Part shown: positions 33,171 to 41,607 of the stretch, piece after piece | Numbering within the stretch: position 1 is the first letter of the stretch | How the letters are laid out: each line of letters begins with the position of its first letter | Assembly (NCBI GenBank): GCA_947624385.1 | Contig: CANQJZ010000002.1 | Coordinates: forward strand, 1 to 64,000 | Direction: 5' to 3' | Source: an uncultured Oscillospiraceae bacterium | GTDB lineage: Bacteria > Bacillota > Clostridia > Oscillospirales > Oscillospiraceae | DNA length: 64,000 bases | Made by a program: the position numbers and the translations under genes | The notes under the pieces: model-generated | Told to the model about the DNA's origin: nothing | The model's input: only the letters and a program-made list of their open reading frames with translations | Databases searched by the model: none

Positions 33171-36100
33171 TCAGGAATGCCGGGAAATGTTTTCAAACCT
33201 CTGGTACAGTCTGTAATACGTCATGTTTTCCTCGTAGGCGGACGTCTCCTGATACACAGCGCCCAGGAGATCCTCAGTCTGGAGGGACTCGGTCAGCCAG
33301 CGATAGAAACGGGTGTCACGGCTGCCGCGGCTGACATAGCTGTCAACGCCCATATCGACGTCGAACCGGGCCTGGAGCCAGATAACGCCGCTGTACTCGC
33401 CGTCCTCGTTCTTATAGGCGCTCACGTCGATGGCGGACAGGCTTCCGGAGGGATTGGCCTTCAGCTTTTCGACGGCCACGGGCAGGCTGCCCTCGACCAG
33501 AGTCTCGATGGTCGGCTTGCCCTCGAAGGTGCCCAGATACGCCTTCGCGTCGTCGGGGATGTAGCTGATGGCCTTGATGTCATAATCCACCTGCAGCTGA
33601 TCCTGATCGTCCAGCGCGAAGGTCATGGTGCCGATCTCAATGCCCTTATAGGCCAGGATGGGCAGCGTCATGCTCTTATCCTCGGACGCGGCCAGGGCCG
33701 CCAGATCCACGGGGGTGGCGAACCGGTGATATATATCCCCCCCGATCTCACCCACCACGTTGGCGCCCAGCAGCTCCGCCGCCGCGTCGGGCGTCAGGTC
33801 TTCCTGTACGTCAACGGTGACGGATTTCACATTGCCGCAGAAGTCGCTGGTGGAGATGACCACCTGCTCACCGGCGGCAAGGGCCTGGCCCAGCCGGATG
33901 CAATAGTAGCCGAACTGGTCCACAGCGATGCTGTCCTGGGGGATCTGGGTCACGGATTCGTCAGTGTGGTAAACGCTGGCGCTGACGGTGGCGCCGGACT
34001 CGACGTAGCCCCACAGCAGCTCGCTGCCGGCCACGACCTCGCTGCCTATGACAGGGGTCTGGGCCTCATTCTTGTAGGTGATCTCAATGGATGCCTCGCC
34101 GCCGGCCAAATTGTTGTAGGCCATGGACACCGTGGTGGGCACGCCTACGGGGAAGTTGATATCTCCGAGGGTGACGATCTGCTGCCACTGCTTGACGGTC
34201 CCACTGTCATAGGACGCGCCGCCGGGCAGCGGTTCGATCGGGAATGTGCTGTCGCCGACGGTCAGCGTGCATGCCTCCCAGGCGGTGGTGTCGCCATAGA
34301 ATCTCAAAGCCTTAGCGGGCACGGTCCCATCGATGATCGGCTGTACAAAGATGGTGTTCGCCGTCACAGCCTCGCTGGGGCCGACGTTGATCACATGCTC
34401 CACCAAATATCCCACCGCGTCACGGAAGGTGACCGTGATGCTGCCGGAGGTGGGCAAATTTCCGGGGGTCAGCCACTTGCCGACGTTTTTCCAGACAAGC
34501 TTGCGGGTGCCGTCCGCGTCCACAAAGGGGACAATATCTTCGCTGGTGACGCCGGCACCCAAGGCACCTGCGACTGTGACTCCCACCTCGGGAACCGCGT
34601 TGACGCTGTCCAGAATATCCAGGACCACATCCCCGGACGTGCGGTTGCCCACAGTCTGCGCCTTATCGGTCTTCAGCGCGCCGGTGTCAAAGGCGACATT
34701 TATATGGTGGGACTCGGAGGTATGGCCCACGTTGTCCACCAGGACCGCCCGGATGGTCAGGTAGTCGTCCGTGGGGTCGAGGCCGAACCAGCCGCCCTCC
34801 TCCCCAGTGGCGCCGACCAGGGCCTTGAGCTGGTCCAGGTCCAGGGTCAGGGCGCCATGTGCGTCGGGTTTGGCATCGATGCCCAGGTCATCAGCATTGT
34901 CGGTGCTGTAGTAATACCTGTTCCCGCCGACAGTCAGCTCGATCCAGTCGTCATCGCCCACAGATTTTTTGTCGCTTTCCTTCTCGGGGGCGATGGTGAT
35001 GGTGCCGTTCTCGTCCAGCAGCAGCCGGCCGTTGCCATAGGGATCGCCGTCCTCGCAGGCATTCCGGTTCGCGCCGGCAGTCCACGTGATCTTCATGTTG
35101 ACATCCACGGGGGTGACCGTCACGGCCTTGGCGGAAATCACGGAGGCGCTGGCCCCGTTTTTGCTGGCAACGGTCACCGTCAGCTTGGCGCCCGCCGGCA
35201 GGCCGGACTGCCAAGTCATGGTCCCGGAGGCGTAGTCCACCTGGGGAATAGAGATGGAGCCGCCGGCGCCCGGGATCGTGGCGGGGACGTTTTTGGCCTG
35301 GATGCCGTGGCTGCTCAGGGTGGCGCTTGCATCCTTGGCGTCCACGTTCATGGTCACGTCTACATAGTTTTGCAGGTCAGAGATCAGATCCTTACCTGTT
35401 ATGGTATAGCCCACTTTGCCCGATGTGTGGGTGGTGATGCTGGCGTCCTTCTTGCCGTCGCCCAGGCTCACGGTGAACGCGGCCTTGGTACTGATGGTGA
35501 AAGCATCCTTGATGGTGGCGGTAAAAACGCCATCTCCGTCATCGCCGGTCACGGCATAGTTGGCCGCCTTTGTGGCGTCCACTGTCAGTTCGATGTCATA
35601 CGTGCCGGGCAGTTCCCCATTTGCGCCGGGAACGCGTTTAGCTTTGATCCCAAAAAGGTTCACATCATCCGCGTTCACGAGACCGGTCACCGTGGTCCGG
35701 AGCCAATTGTCCGCCATGGGACTGTCCACAGTGGGATCCTTGGCGCCGAACCGCTTCGTTCCCTCCGCCGTCACGGTCACAGGCTTTTTGGCGATCTCAT
35801 AGGTCTTCGTGATATCGCCATCATAGTTGCCTTGACCGGTGACTACGACGGTCACGGCGCCGGCGGCGATCAGCGCATTGCTGTCATCGCTGGTATAAGC
35901 GACTGTGTAATCTTTTCCCGCAGTCAGCGTGGCGTCGCCGTCCTTGACGGCGGTGACAGCGGCCTCCTGCCTTGTGCCGTTATATACGAACTGCTTCGTC
36001 TCCAGCGTCACCATGTCATCCGTCAGGGATTTGGGCACAACGGTATACGTTACGGACTGCTCTCCCTTGTAGTTGCCGTTCTCTACCGCGGTGACCGTCA

Positions 36101-37370
36101 CGATCTTATCCCCGGCATTTGTGAGGTCGTCCGGGAACTTTACCGTATAGTTGCCTGTCTCGGGGATCGGCTGCCCGTGGCCCGTGACGACAACGGTGGG
36201 AGCGGCCAGCGGCTTGCCGGTATATTCCCGGCCGCCGTCCGTAAGCTCGACCGTCGCGTTCGCCAGGTCAAAGGCGGCGATGCTATACTCCCCTTCCTTG
36301 GAGCCCTGCACGTTGACGGCGGTGGCCTTGGCCCGGACCGTCGCCGTGCCGCCGGTATCGGCCACGTTGGTCACCGTCTTGGCGCCCGCAACGATGTCAT
36401 ATTCGGTGTCAGGTATCACATTGCCGTTCAGCTTGACCTCAGCGGCAGCGGGAAGCTGCGCCGTGCCGTTGTACACCGGGTTCGTGAAGGTGACGGTGGC
36501 GCCTTCCAGACTGGCCTTGACGACCGTCAGGTTACCGTTGACGGTCACAGCGTAGTTGCCGGATACGGGCACATCGCCCCGCATGATGACCACGTCAACC
36601 TTGTCCAGAGGCTTGGCGGTCTGGACGTTGATCACGCCCGTATTGATGGTGATGGCAGCGCCCTGATCGGCCGCGACCAGCCCGTTAGCGGTCAGCAGGT
36701 CGCCCGCTTTCGATGAAAGTACGATCTCCGCGCCTGTGTAGGTCTTTGTCAAGCCGGACCTGAGCGTGAACGTCACGGGCTTCTGGGAGATCGTGAACGA
36801 GGTCTTGGCGACAGCCGTTTCCTCGCTGCCTGTTTTCGTCCAGGTCGCCTTCACCCAATATGTACCGACATTCGAGGGGATCACGCTGTTAAAAGGACCG
36901 TTTTCCTCTGTGGCAAACATCAGAGCGAGCACAGCATCATCATAGCCCTCCGGGGCCGTGATAACAAACTTGTCTGCGGCATCCGCGACCGGGCCTTCAT
37001 ATACCCAGCCGCCATTCTTCGCCGCAATGCTGCCGGCCACAACAGGCGCGGCCTCGCCGACGCTCGCGATTTCGGCCTCCGGAGCGGGCTCATCCTCCGC
37101 CGGGGCCGGAGCTTCCTCCGCCGGGGCAGGGACTTCCTCCGCCGGGGCGGGGACTTCCTCCGCCGGGGCAGGGACTTCCTCCGCCGGGGCAGGAATGTTC
37201 TCCTCCGGAGCGGGGACTTCCTCCGCCGGGGCGGGAGCGTTCTCAATAAAGGGTTCGGACTGCACCGGCGCCCCGTCCTGCGCTTCGGCCTCGCCAGGGG
37301 CCGCGCCCACGCAGGAAAGGAGCATGGCCAGCACCAACGCCGCGCTGAGAACTTGTTTCAACGTCTTCAT
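33171..37370 (-). CDS. Giant secreted MBG-domain protein
   Basis: A 1399-residue exported protein. The N-terminus is a signal peptide cleaved near residue 24-30, then a proline-alanine-glutamate spacer with repeated APAEEVP (about residues 43-100). At least five MBG/Ig-like modules follow (for example TYTGAEIVLSSKA, FTNPVYNGTAQLPAA, TYEIAKKPVTVTAEGTKRFG), then Ig-like and a unique C-terminal domain from about 1180. No sorting motif or C-terminal membrane span is visible. Position between the WXG100 cluster and the vWA gene suggests an extracellular structural component, an adhesin or a secreted client. Confidence 0.75.
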   Translation of the reverse strand: MKTLKQVLSAALVLAMLLSCVGAAPGEAEAQDGAPVQSEPFIENAPAPAEEVPAPEENIPAPAEEVPAPAEEVPAPAEEVPAPAEEAPAPAEDEPAPEAEIASVGEAAPVVAGSIAAKNGGWVYEGPVADAADKFVITAPEGYDDAVLALMFATEENGPFNSVIPSNVGTYWVKATWTKTGSEETAVAKTSFTISQKPVTFTLRSGLTKTYTGAEIVLSSKAGDLLTANGLVAADQGAAITINTGVINVQTAKPLDKVDVVIMRGDVPVSGNYAVTVNGNLTVVKASLEGATVTFTNPVYNGTAQLPAAAEVKLNGNVIPDTEYDIVAGAKTVTNVADTGGTATVRAKATAVNVQGSKEGEYSIAAFDLANATVELTDGGREYTGKPLAAPTVVVTGHGQPIPETGNYTVKFPDDLTNAGDKIVTVTAVENGNYKGEQSVTYTVVPKSLTDDMVTLETKQFVYNGTRQEAAVTAVKDGDATLTAGKDYTVAYTSDDSNALIAAGAVTVVVTGQGNYDGDITKTYEIAKKPVTVTAEGTKRFGAKDPTVDSPMADNWLRTTVTGLVNADDVNLFGIKAKRVPGANGELPGTYDIELTVDATKAANYAVTGDDGDGVFTATIKDAFTISTKAAFTVSLGDGKKDASITTHTSGKVGYTITGKDLISDLQNYVDVTMNVDAKDASATLSSHGIQAKNVPATIPGAGGSISIPQVDYASGTMTWQSGLPAGAKLTVTVASKNGASASVISAKAVTVTPVDVNMKITWTAGANRNACEDGDPYGNGRLLLDENGTITIAPEKESDKKSVGDDDWIELTVGGNRYYYSTDNADDLGIDAKPDAHGALTLDLDQLKALVGATGEEGGWFGLDPTDDYLTIRAVLVDNVGHTSESHHINVAFDTGALKTDKAQTVGNRTSGDVVLDILDSVNAVPEVGVTVAGALGAGVTSEDIVPFVDADGTRKLVWKNVGKWLTPGNLPTSGSITVTFRDAVGYLVEHVINVGPSEAVTANTIFVQPIIDGTVPAKALRFYGDTTAWEACTLTVGDSTFPIEPLPGGASYDSGTVKQWQQIVTLGDINFPVGVPTTVSMAYNNLAGGEASIEITYKNEAQTPVIGSEVVAGSELLWGYVESGATVSASVYHTDESVTQIPQDSIAVDQFGYYCIRLGQALAAGEQVVISTSDFCGNVKSVTVDVQEDLTPDAAAELLGANVVGEIGGDIYHRFATPVDLAALAASEDKSMTLPILAYKGIEIGTMTFALDDQDQLQVDYDIKAISYIPDDAKAYLGTFEGKPTIETLVEGSLPVAVEKLKANPSGSLSAIDVSAYKNEDGEYSGVIWLQARFDVDMGVDSYVSRGSRDTRFYRWLTESLQTEDLLGAVYQETSAYEENMTYYRLYQRFENISRHS

Positions 37371-37693
37371 GATGGCTTCCTCCTATGAATTGATTGAATT
37401 GACAGATAAGGGATGTATGTTAAGACGGTTGCATGTGCGCTCCGCCAGGCGATATGCCTTGCGCGCCAACAACTGTCGTTATTTTTTCCTTCATCTCCGC
37501 CGTGTCTGTGCGCCGGGGAAAAGCCAAAGGGGGAGTCGCGAATTACGCACTCCCAAAATTTTCCTTTTTTGCTTTTTCCGCATACCGCCCGATCACTCCC
37601 CGTATCGGGGGCGGGCCGTGGCCCGCCCGGTACTGCCGTCCCGCTGCGGAGAAGGATGCGCTCCCTCTCCGCAGCGGCGCCCGACGCGATGCT
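37371..37693. other. Gap with GC-rich hairpins after the WXG100 cluster
   Basis: CCGCTGCGGAGA (37641-37652) pairs perfectly with TCTCCGCAGCGG (37666-37677), and GGGCGGGCC (37609-37617) with GGCCCGCCC (37620-37628). On the minus strand neither is followed by a T tract, so partial attenuation between the WXG100 genes and the MBG gene is plausible. No gene is seen. Confidence 0.6.
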
Positions 37694-38044
37694 TTACATG
37701 CCGCCTCCAGTGGGCGCGGCGTCGTTCGAATAGACAATGCCCTCATCGAGCTCTTCGAACAGACCCTGGATATCCACCTCTGTGGATTCGTAATTCTCCA
37801 GAACGGTCTCCAGGTTGCTGATGAACTGGTTCACCGTATCCTCGCACTGCTCCAGGTTCTTGTACATCTCGTTGAACCTGCTCTTGAATTTCTCGCTGGC
37901 GTCTCCGTCCCAGATGCTGTCCAGCTCTCGGACCGCATTGGATATCCGCAGGCAGGTGGTGACCATCTCTCCCTTTTGGGTCTTATAGTCGTTGATAGCG
38001 GTCTGCATGACCTCTTTATTGATTCTTACCCGGCCGTCAGCCAT
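37694..38044 (-). CDS. WXG100-family protein
   Basis: A 116-residue all-helical ESX-type protein. Two long helices flank the turn motif WDG (in LDSIWDGDASEKF, near residue 45), the WXG hallmark. A C-terminal tail of about 25 residues (LFEELDEGIV, then a glycine-rich end) extends past the helical hairpin and could carry a secretion signal. The ATG at 38044 lies 8 bp after AGGAGG; an in-frame ATG two codons earlier is too close. Predicted to be secreted, or to pair with a partner, through the EssC-like ATPase encoded upstream. Confidence 0.85.
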   Translation of the reverse strand: MADGRVRINKEVMQTAINDYKTQKGEMVTTCLRISNAVRELDSIWDGDASEKFKSRFNEMYKNLEQCEDTVNQFISNLETVLENYESTEVDIQGLFEELDEGIVYSNDAAPTGGGM

Positions 38045-38219
38045 TTTCATTTCCTCCTTTTATTATCGACTCTATATCCAGGGCCTGCAGCCTCTGGTAG
38101 CTCTCCTCCAGCCGGTGTACGCTGCCGGCCAGTTCACCGATCTTCTCCCGCAGCTGCGCCAGCCCCTCCGGTGTGGGGACCTCGTCTCGCAACAGGCGTT
38201 CCCGTTCGCCGCTCTCCAT
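38037..38219 (-). CDS. Small coiled-coil protein in the WXG100 cluster
   Basis: A 60-residue acidic helical protein (MESGERERLLRDEVPTPEGL, then a heptad-like LREKIGELAGSVHRLEESYQ). Its ATG shares one base with the TGA of the upstream WXG100 gene (TGATG), and its end overlaps the next gene start, so it is translationally coupled on both sides. No WXG motif is present. It may be a partner or chaperone for the adjacent secreted proteins. Confidence 0.65.
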   Translation of the reverse strand: MESGERERLLRDEVPTPEGLAQLREKIGELAGSVHRLEESYQRLQALDIESIIKGGNENG

Positions 38220-38488
38220 CACCAGCGATCGGCGGTAACGTATTTTTCTTTTGTCTGCTTCAGCGCCTCCGGATACTCCTCCAGCACAGAGGCCATCTGC
38301 TCCATCCAGTCGGTAAAAGCGTTCATCCTCTCCAGGTACTTTTCGGCCGCGGTGCCTTCCCACCCCTCGCTCAGGTTCTGGGACGCCTGGATGGTCTTGT
38401 TCTTCTGATCCCTGAACTGTTCAATAAATCCCGTGATGCTGTCTGCCGCGTTGAGCATTTCCGGAAGATTTGCAACGATTTTTGCCAT
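38219..38488 (-). CDS. WXG100-family protein
   Basis: An 89-residue helical-hairpin protein with WEG in the centre (NLSEGWEGTAAEKYLERM, near residue 43) and the YxxxE-like pattern near the C-terminus (EEYPEALKQTKEKY). Length is typical of WXG100 (ESAT-6-like) proteins. It overlaps the following 60-residue gene by one base. Expected to form a dimer and to be exported by the type VII system. Confidence 0.85.
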   Translation of the reverse strand: MAKIVANLPEMLNAADSITGFIEQFRDQKNKTIQASQNLSEGWEGTAAEKYLERMNAFTDWMEQMASVLEEYPEALKQTKEKYVTADRW

Positions 38489-38546
38489 ATCAACTTCTCC
38501 TCACAATCAAAATTAATCAAATGATTTCCTGTCGTACGCCGTTGTC

Positions 38547-38981
38547 CTATCGCATGGATGCGTCCTGGGTGAGATCGTCCAGCCAGGAGGGCATAAACGC
38601 GATACCCACCCGCATGTGGGGTGCGGCGGCATATGCGCCAGGTCCCCAGGACACGCGCTCGCCGTTCGCGCCGCCGGCGCCGCCAAAGCTCTCTATGAGA
38701 TGCAGGATGCTCTGCTCCGCTTCTTCGAACCGGGCGTCCGTGGCCCTGGTCCGTTTCGCGTAATCTTCCACGCTTTCCAGCAGGTCCTTGAGCCGCTGCT
38801 CGCAGGCGCCAAAGCGTTCCCGCATTTCATTCAGCACCCGGTTTTCTCCGTCCGGGTTCGCCGTATCCAACGCCGTGTACACCGTCCGGGACTGCTGCAG
38901 GCAGTCATGCAGACCCTGTTCCGCCCTCCGAAGACACGTCAGCGCCTCCTGCACCGTGTCGCTGTTCCATTGGATCGTCAT
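38547..38981 (-). CDS. Helical protein in the WXG100 cluster
   Basis: A 144-residue protein. Residues 1-95 are a long helical hairpin (ALTCLRRAEQGLHDCLQQSR and LKDLLESVEDYAKRT), similar in size to WXG100 proteins but without a clear W-x-G turn. The last 50 residues include a glycine-rich GGAGGAN and an unusual tail (MPSWLDDLTQDASMR). Its position among WXG100 genes suggests a secreted substrate or a heterodimer partner. Confidence 0.65.
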   Translation of the reverse strand: MTIQWNSDTVQEALTCLRRAEQGLHDCLQQSRTVYTALDTANPDGENRVLNEMRERFGACEQRLKDLLESVEDYAKRTRATDARFEEAEQSILHLIESFGGAGGANGERVSWGPGAYAAAPHMRVGIAFMPSWLDDLTQDASMR

Positions 38982-38994
38982 AAATGCTCCTCCG

Positions 38995-39273
38995 TCACAG
39001 CTCTTCCGCCAGCTGAGCGTCTGTCTGCTCCAGCAGATCGGCGTAGGCGTACATCCGGTCGGTCAGCTCACCCAGCTCCTCGCTGAGAGCGGCGGCGGCC
39101 GTCACCAGCTGGACCAATTGCTCCTCCATGGCATCAGCCGCCCTCCCGCGAAGCCCTTTGGCGCACTCGGAGACCGCCCGGAGACCCGGTTTGACATGCG
39201 TGTTCACGCCTTCGGTGAGCATCTTCATCTGTGCCGCCGCTTCACGGGCTTTTGCGGAATCATATACTGCCAA
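38995..39273 (-). CDS. WXG100-like protein lacking the tryptophan
   Basis: A 92-residue helical protein of WXG100 size. The turn region reads GLRGRAADAMEEQ near residue 40, so the W of W-x-G is replaced by leucine. The C-terminal helix ends YAYADLLEQTDAQLAEEL. Loss of tryptophan is common in the partner of an ESX heterodimer. The gene is 13 bp upstream of the 144-residue gene in the same direction. Confidence 0.7.
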   Translation of the reverse strand: MAVYDSAKAREAAAQMKMLTEGVNTHVKPGLRAVSECAKGLRGRAADAMEEQLVQLVTAAAALSEELGELTDRMYAYADLLEQTDAQLAEEL

Positions 39274-39298
39274 TGCCGTTCGACCTTTCTCTTACAGA

Positions 39299-39610
39299 TC
39301 ACATGGTGGGCGCTGTGCCCGTATCCGCGGGAAGCGGCGGGGTCCGTTCCACCATGATCCAGTTCGCCTTGTTTTTCTGCAGGCCGGTGATGGATTCCCG
39401 AAGGCCGTTGTCGGCCGTCTTGACGTTCAGATAGATGCTGGCCAGCTTGGCGGACAGGACCAGATAGCCCGGGCCCTTATAGCAGTTGTCCAGGTGTTTT
39501 CTCGCCTTGTCGATGTTGTCGTAGGCGTCCTGAAGCTCGTTGAGCGCGTTCTGGTAATTGCTGATCGCCTGGTCCATTGCCGCGGTATCTACATAAATAT
39601 AATCTGCCAT
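39299..39610 (-). CDS. WXG100-like protein with YKG turn
   Basis: A 103-residue helical protein. The turn contains YKG (DNCYKGPGYLVLSAKL, near residue 44), an aromatic variant of W-x-G. The polar C-terminal tail ends with a proline- and threonine-rich stretch. A good Shine-Dalgarno (AGGAGG) lies before the ATG. The aromatic substitution and neighbours make it a probable type VII substrate. Confidence 0.72.
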   Translation of the reverse strand: MADYIYVDTAAMDQAISNYQNALNELQDAYDNIDKARKHLDNCYKGPGYLVLSAKLASIYLNVKTADNGLRESITGLQKNKANWIMVERTPPLPADTGTAPTM

Positions 39611-39639
39611 GATGCTGTACCTCCTTTATGCTTGTCCCG

Positions 39640-39936
39640 TCAACCGCCGACGGCCCCGTCCATGAGGTCGATCAGCCGCTGGTACTCCTGGATCGCCTTG
39701 TTCATCGCCTCGATGACCTGTCTGACGATGTCCAACATCTTCTTGTAGAAGTTGTAGGCGTTCTCCTGATGCTGCACGAACTGTTTTTTTGCGTCCCCTT
39801 CCCAATTGCCAGCCAGTTCGTCCGCTGTGCTCTTGGCTTTTGCGACCGCAGACTCATAGATCTCGGACGCCTGGACCATCTGGTTCGTCGCCGCTGTGAG
39901 CTCTGCAATCTCCACGAGAAATTCTGCTAATGCCAT
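39640..39936 (-). CDS. WXG100-family protein
   Basis: A 98-residue ESX-type protein with a clear WEG turn (ELAGNWEGDAKKQFVQHQ, near residue 45) and two long helices. It is the first of the WXG-type genes in transcription order, directly after the YukD-like gene with a gap of about 150 bp that may hold an extra promoter or processing site. Probably the main EsxA-like protein of this system. Confidence 0.88.
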   Translation of the reverse strand: MALAEFLVEIAELTAATNQMVQASEIYESAVAKAKSTADELAGNWEGDAKKQFVQHQENAYNFYKKMLDIVRQVIEAMNKAIQEYQRLIDLMDGAVGG

Positions 39937-40084
39937 GTTGTCCCTCCTAATAAAATATTGATTTTTTATTTTTGCCGCCGTCTTTCCCCGTCGGCAACGC
40001 TATCGTAACACCCGCCGCCGTCCGCCGCCATAATTTGCGACGAATGGCAGGATTTTGGGTGTGAATAGCCGTTTTTGGCCCCGA

Positions 40085-40336
40085 TCACACCAAAATCAAC
40101 CGGGAACCATCCCGCAGCCCCGCCTCAGCCACCGTGTCGTTCCGGTCCAAAACCAGGCCCCGGTCCTGGTCGCAGAGCATCGGCTGCTCCCGGTCCAGCT
40201 GAAGATTCTGCTGGGTGGCCTCCAGCATGCGGGTGATCTCCGCCATAATGTCCCCTATCCGGCCGGATGAGGGCAGCCGGAAATCAAACCGGGCCGATGT
40301 GGCGGGTATGTATATTTCCACGATGATCGTTTGCAT
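40085..40336 (-). CDS. YukD/EsaB-like ubiquitin-fold protein
   Basis: An 83-residue protein with the beta-grasp pattern of EsaB/YukD: VEIYIPATSARFDFRLP at the start, a central helix (MAEITRMLEATQQNL) and the end VAEAGLRDGSRLILV. In staphylococcal and bacillus type VII systems this small cytoplasmic protein is an essential component or regulator. The start at 40336 has AGAGGTAAAGG upstream. It lies between the WXG100 genes and the rest of the machinery, as in known loci. Confidence 0.8.
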   Translation of the reverse strand: MQTIIVEIYIPATSARFDFRLPSSGRIGDIMAEITRMLEATQQNLQLDREQPMLCDQDRGLVLDRNDTVAEAGLRDGSRLILV

Positions 40337-40361
40337 GCCAGCCTTTACCTCTTTTGCCTTT

Positions 40362-40856
40362 CTATGTTCCCAGCCGGTCCAGGAATTCCCGTATAGCCCG
40401 CGGGCCCTCGCCCCGGTCCGGCGGATCGTCCCCGCACGCAAAAAGCGCACGCACGTCGGCGCCCAGCCGGTCCGCCGCCGTAAGGAACGGTCCACGCGCC
40501 GCTTGCAGATCCTGCAGGGGCTCAAGACTTACCAGCTCTCCCCGCTCCTCCGCCAGCACATACATCCGCTCCCCCCGGTACAGCACCGCCGTACACGCCT
40601 TTCCCGCCGCCGTCAGGCGGCCCAGGCTCCGGGCGGCGTTTTGCAGGACCAGGCAGATCGTCCCGTCCACAAAGGTCCGCCCGCCGCAGGCCATCACGGC
40701 CCCGCTCTCCACGAGACTTTCCACCGTTCCGCTCTTCGGATCGGCCGGCGCCGCCGATGTATCCGGCAGCGCGGGCAGCCCCATCAGCTTCAGCAGCGCC
40801 CCCAGCTCGTTCACGGAAAACCGGAAGACGATCCTGTCCACCCGCTCCATGATCAT
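40362..40856 (-). CDS. Uncharacterised protein in type VII locus
   Basis: A 164-residue predicted cytoplasmic protein with no signal peptide or membrane span. The beta-rich middle (AVLYRGERMYVLAEERGELV) recalls a small signalling or chaperone fold, but I do not recognise the family. Its ATG overlaps the stop of the LytTR gene by 4 bp, so it is translationally coupled to the regulator. A role as specific chaperone or assembly factor is possible by position only. Confidence 0.65.
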   Translation of the reverse strand: MIMERVDRIVFRFSVNELGALLKLMGLPALPDTSAAPADPKSGTVESLVESGAVMACGGRTFVDGTICLVLQNAARSLGRLTAAGKACTAVLYRGERMYVLAEERGELVSLEPLQDLQAARGPFLTAADRLGADVRALFACGDDPPDRGEGPRAIREFLDRLGT

Positions 40857-41602
40857 ACCCCGCTCACCTCCCGCATGCTGTCACGAAAGGCGTCCTTATA
40901 CGACCTGGATACCGGCAGACATTCTTTATCCCGCAGATACAGACACATCTCCGGCGAGCTGAACTTCTCCACATAATTCCGGTTCACGATATAGGAGCGG
41001 TGACACCGGATGAACTGCTCCGGCAACGTCTCCGCCAGCTCGTTCAGACTGGCGCGGACCATCACAGCCTGATGGGCCATGCAGATGCGCAGCAGCTTGT
41101 TTTGCGCCTCCAGATACAAAATGTCCCGGTAGGCCAGCCGCCGAACGGTCCCGCCCGCGCTCACGACCATGTATTCCCCCTCGTTTTCGCTCTGGTAGAG
41201 AGAGACGTAATCGTTCAGCACCCGGCGCAGACTCGCCCGGACCAGTTCTTCCCGCAGAGGAAGCATCAGGATGCCCGCCGGCCGCATGCACCGGCTCAGC
41301 ACCATATCCAGCCGTTCCTCATCGTGGACGCACAACACCGCATAGCTGTCCCGATTGCGGGCCATCACGCTGAGAAACCGGCGGATGCACCCATCCACGC
41401 CCTCCGGCGCCGTGTCCGTCACGCCCAGGATCACCAGCATGATGCCGCTTTCCAGCTCCAGCTCCCGGTCCAGCTCTGTCAGCGTGCCCGTCAGAAGCTC
41501 GATCCGCAGGGACGGGTACTCGGCCCGGACCAGCTCTCCCAGCAGCTCCGTCCAGCGTTTCCGGACCGATTCATTGGGCTCGCATATTACCACCGGCAGC
41601 AT
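40853..41602 (-). CDS. LytTR-family regulator with degenerate receiver
   Basis: A 249-residue DNA-binding protein. Residues about 145-245 form a LytTR domain (ILYLEAQNKLLRICM, LPEQFIRCHRSYIVNRNYV, LPVSRSYKD). Residues 1-120 have the outline of a response-regulator receiver, but the strand that should carry the phospho-accepting aspartate reads MLVILGVTDT, with glycine at the usual site. It may therefore work without a histidine kinase. It begins 5 bp after the EssC-like gene, so it is likely to regulate the secretion locus itself. LytTR proteins bind direct repeats, which I could not locate. Confidence 0.82.
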   Translation of the reverse strand: MLPVVICEPNESVRKRWTELLGELVRAEYPSLRIELLTGTLTELDRELELESGIMLVILGVTDTAPEGVDGCIRRFLSVMARNRDSYAVLCVHDEERLDMVLSRCMRPAGILMLPLREELVRASLRRVLNDYVSLYQSENEGEYMVVSAGGTVRRLAYRDILYLEAQNKLLRICMAHQAVMVRASLNELAETLPEQFIRCHRSYIVNRNYVEKFSSPEMCLYLRDKECLPVSRSYKDAFRDSMREVSGV

Positions 41603-41607
41603 CCGGC

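Noticed and set aside
33177..36716. A 1179-codon open frame on the plus strand opposite the giant MBG gene
   Set aside because: High GC makes antisense frames long. It lacks a ribosome-binding site and a recognisable domain, and its sequence is explained by the real gene on the other strand. The same holds for frames opposite the large kinase at 21862-25929.
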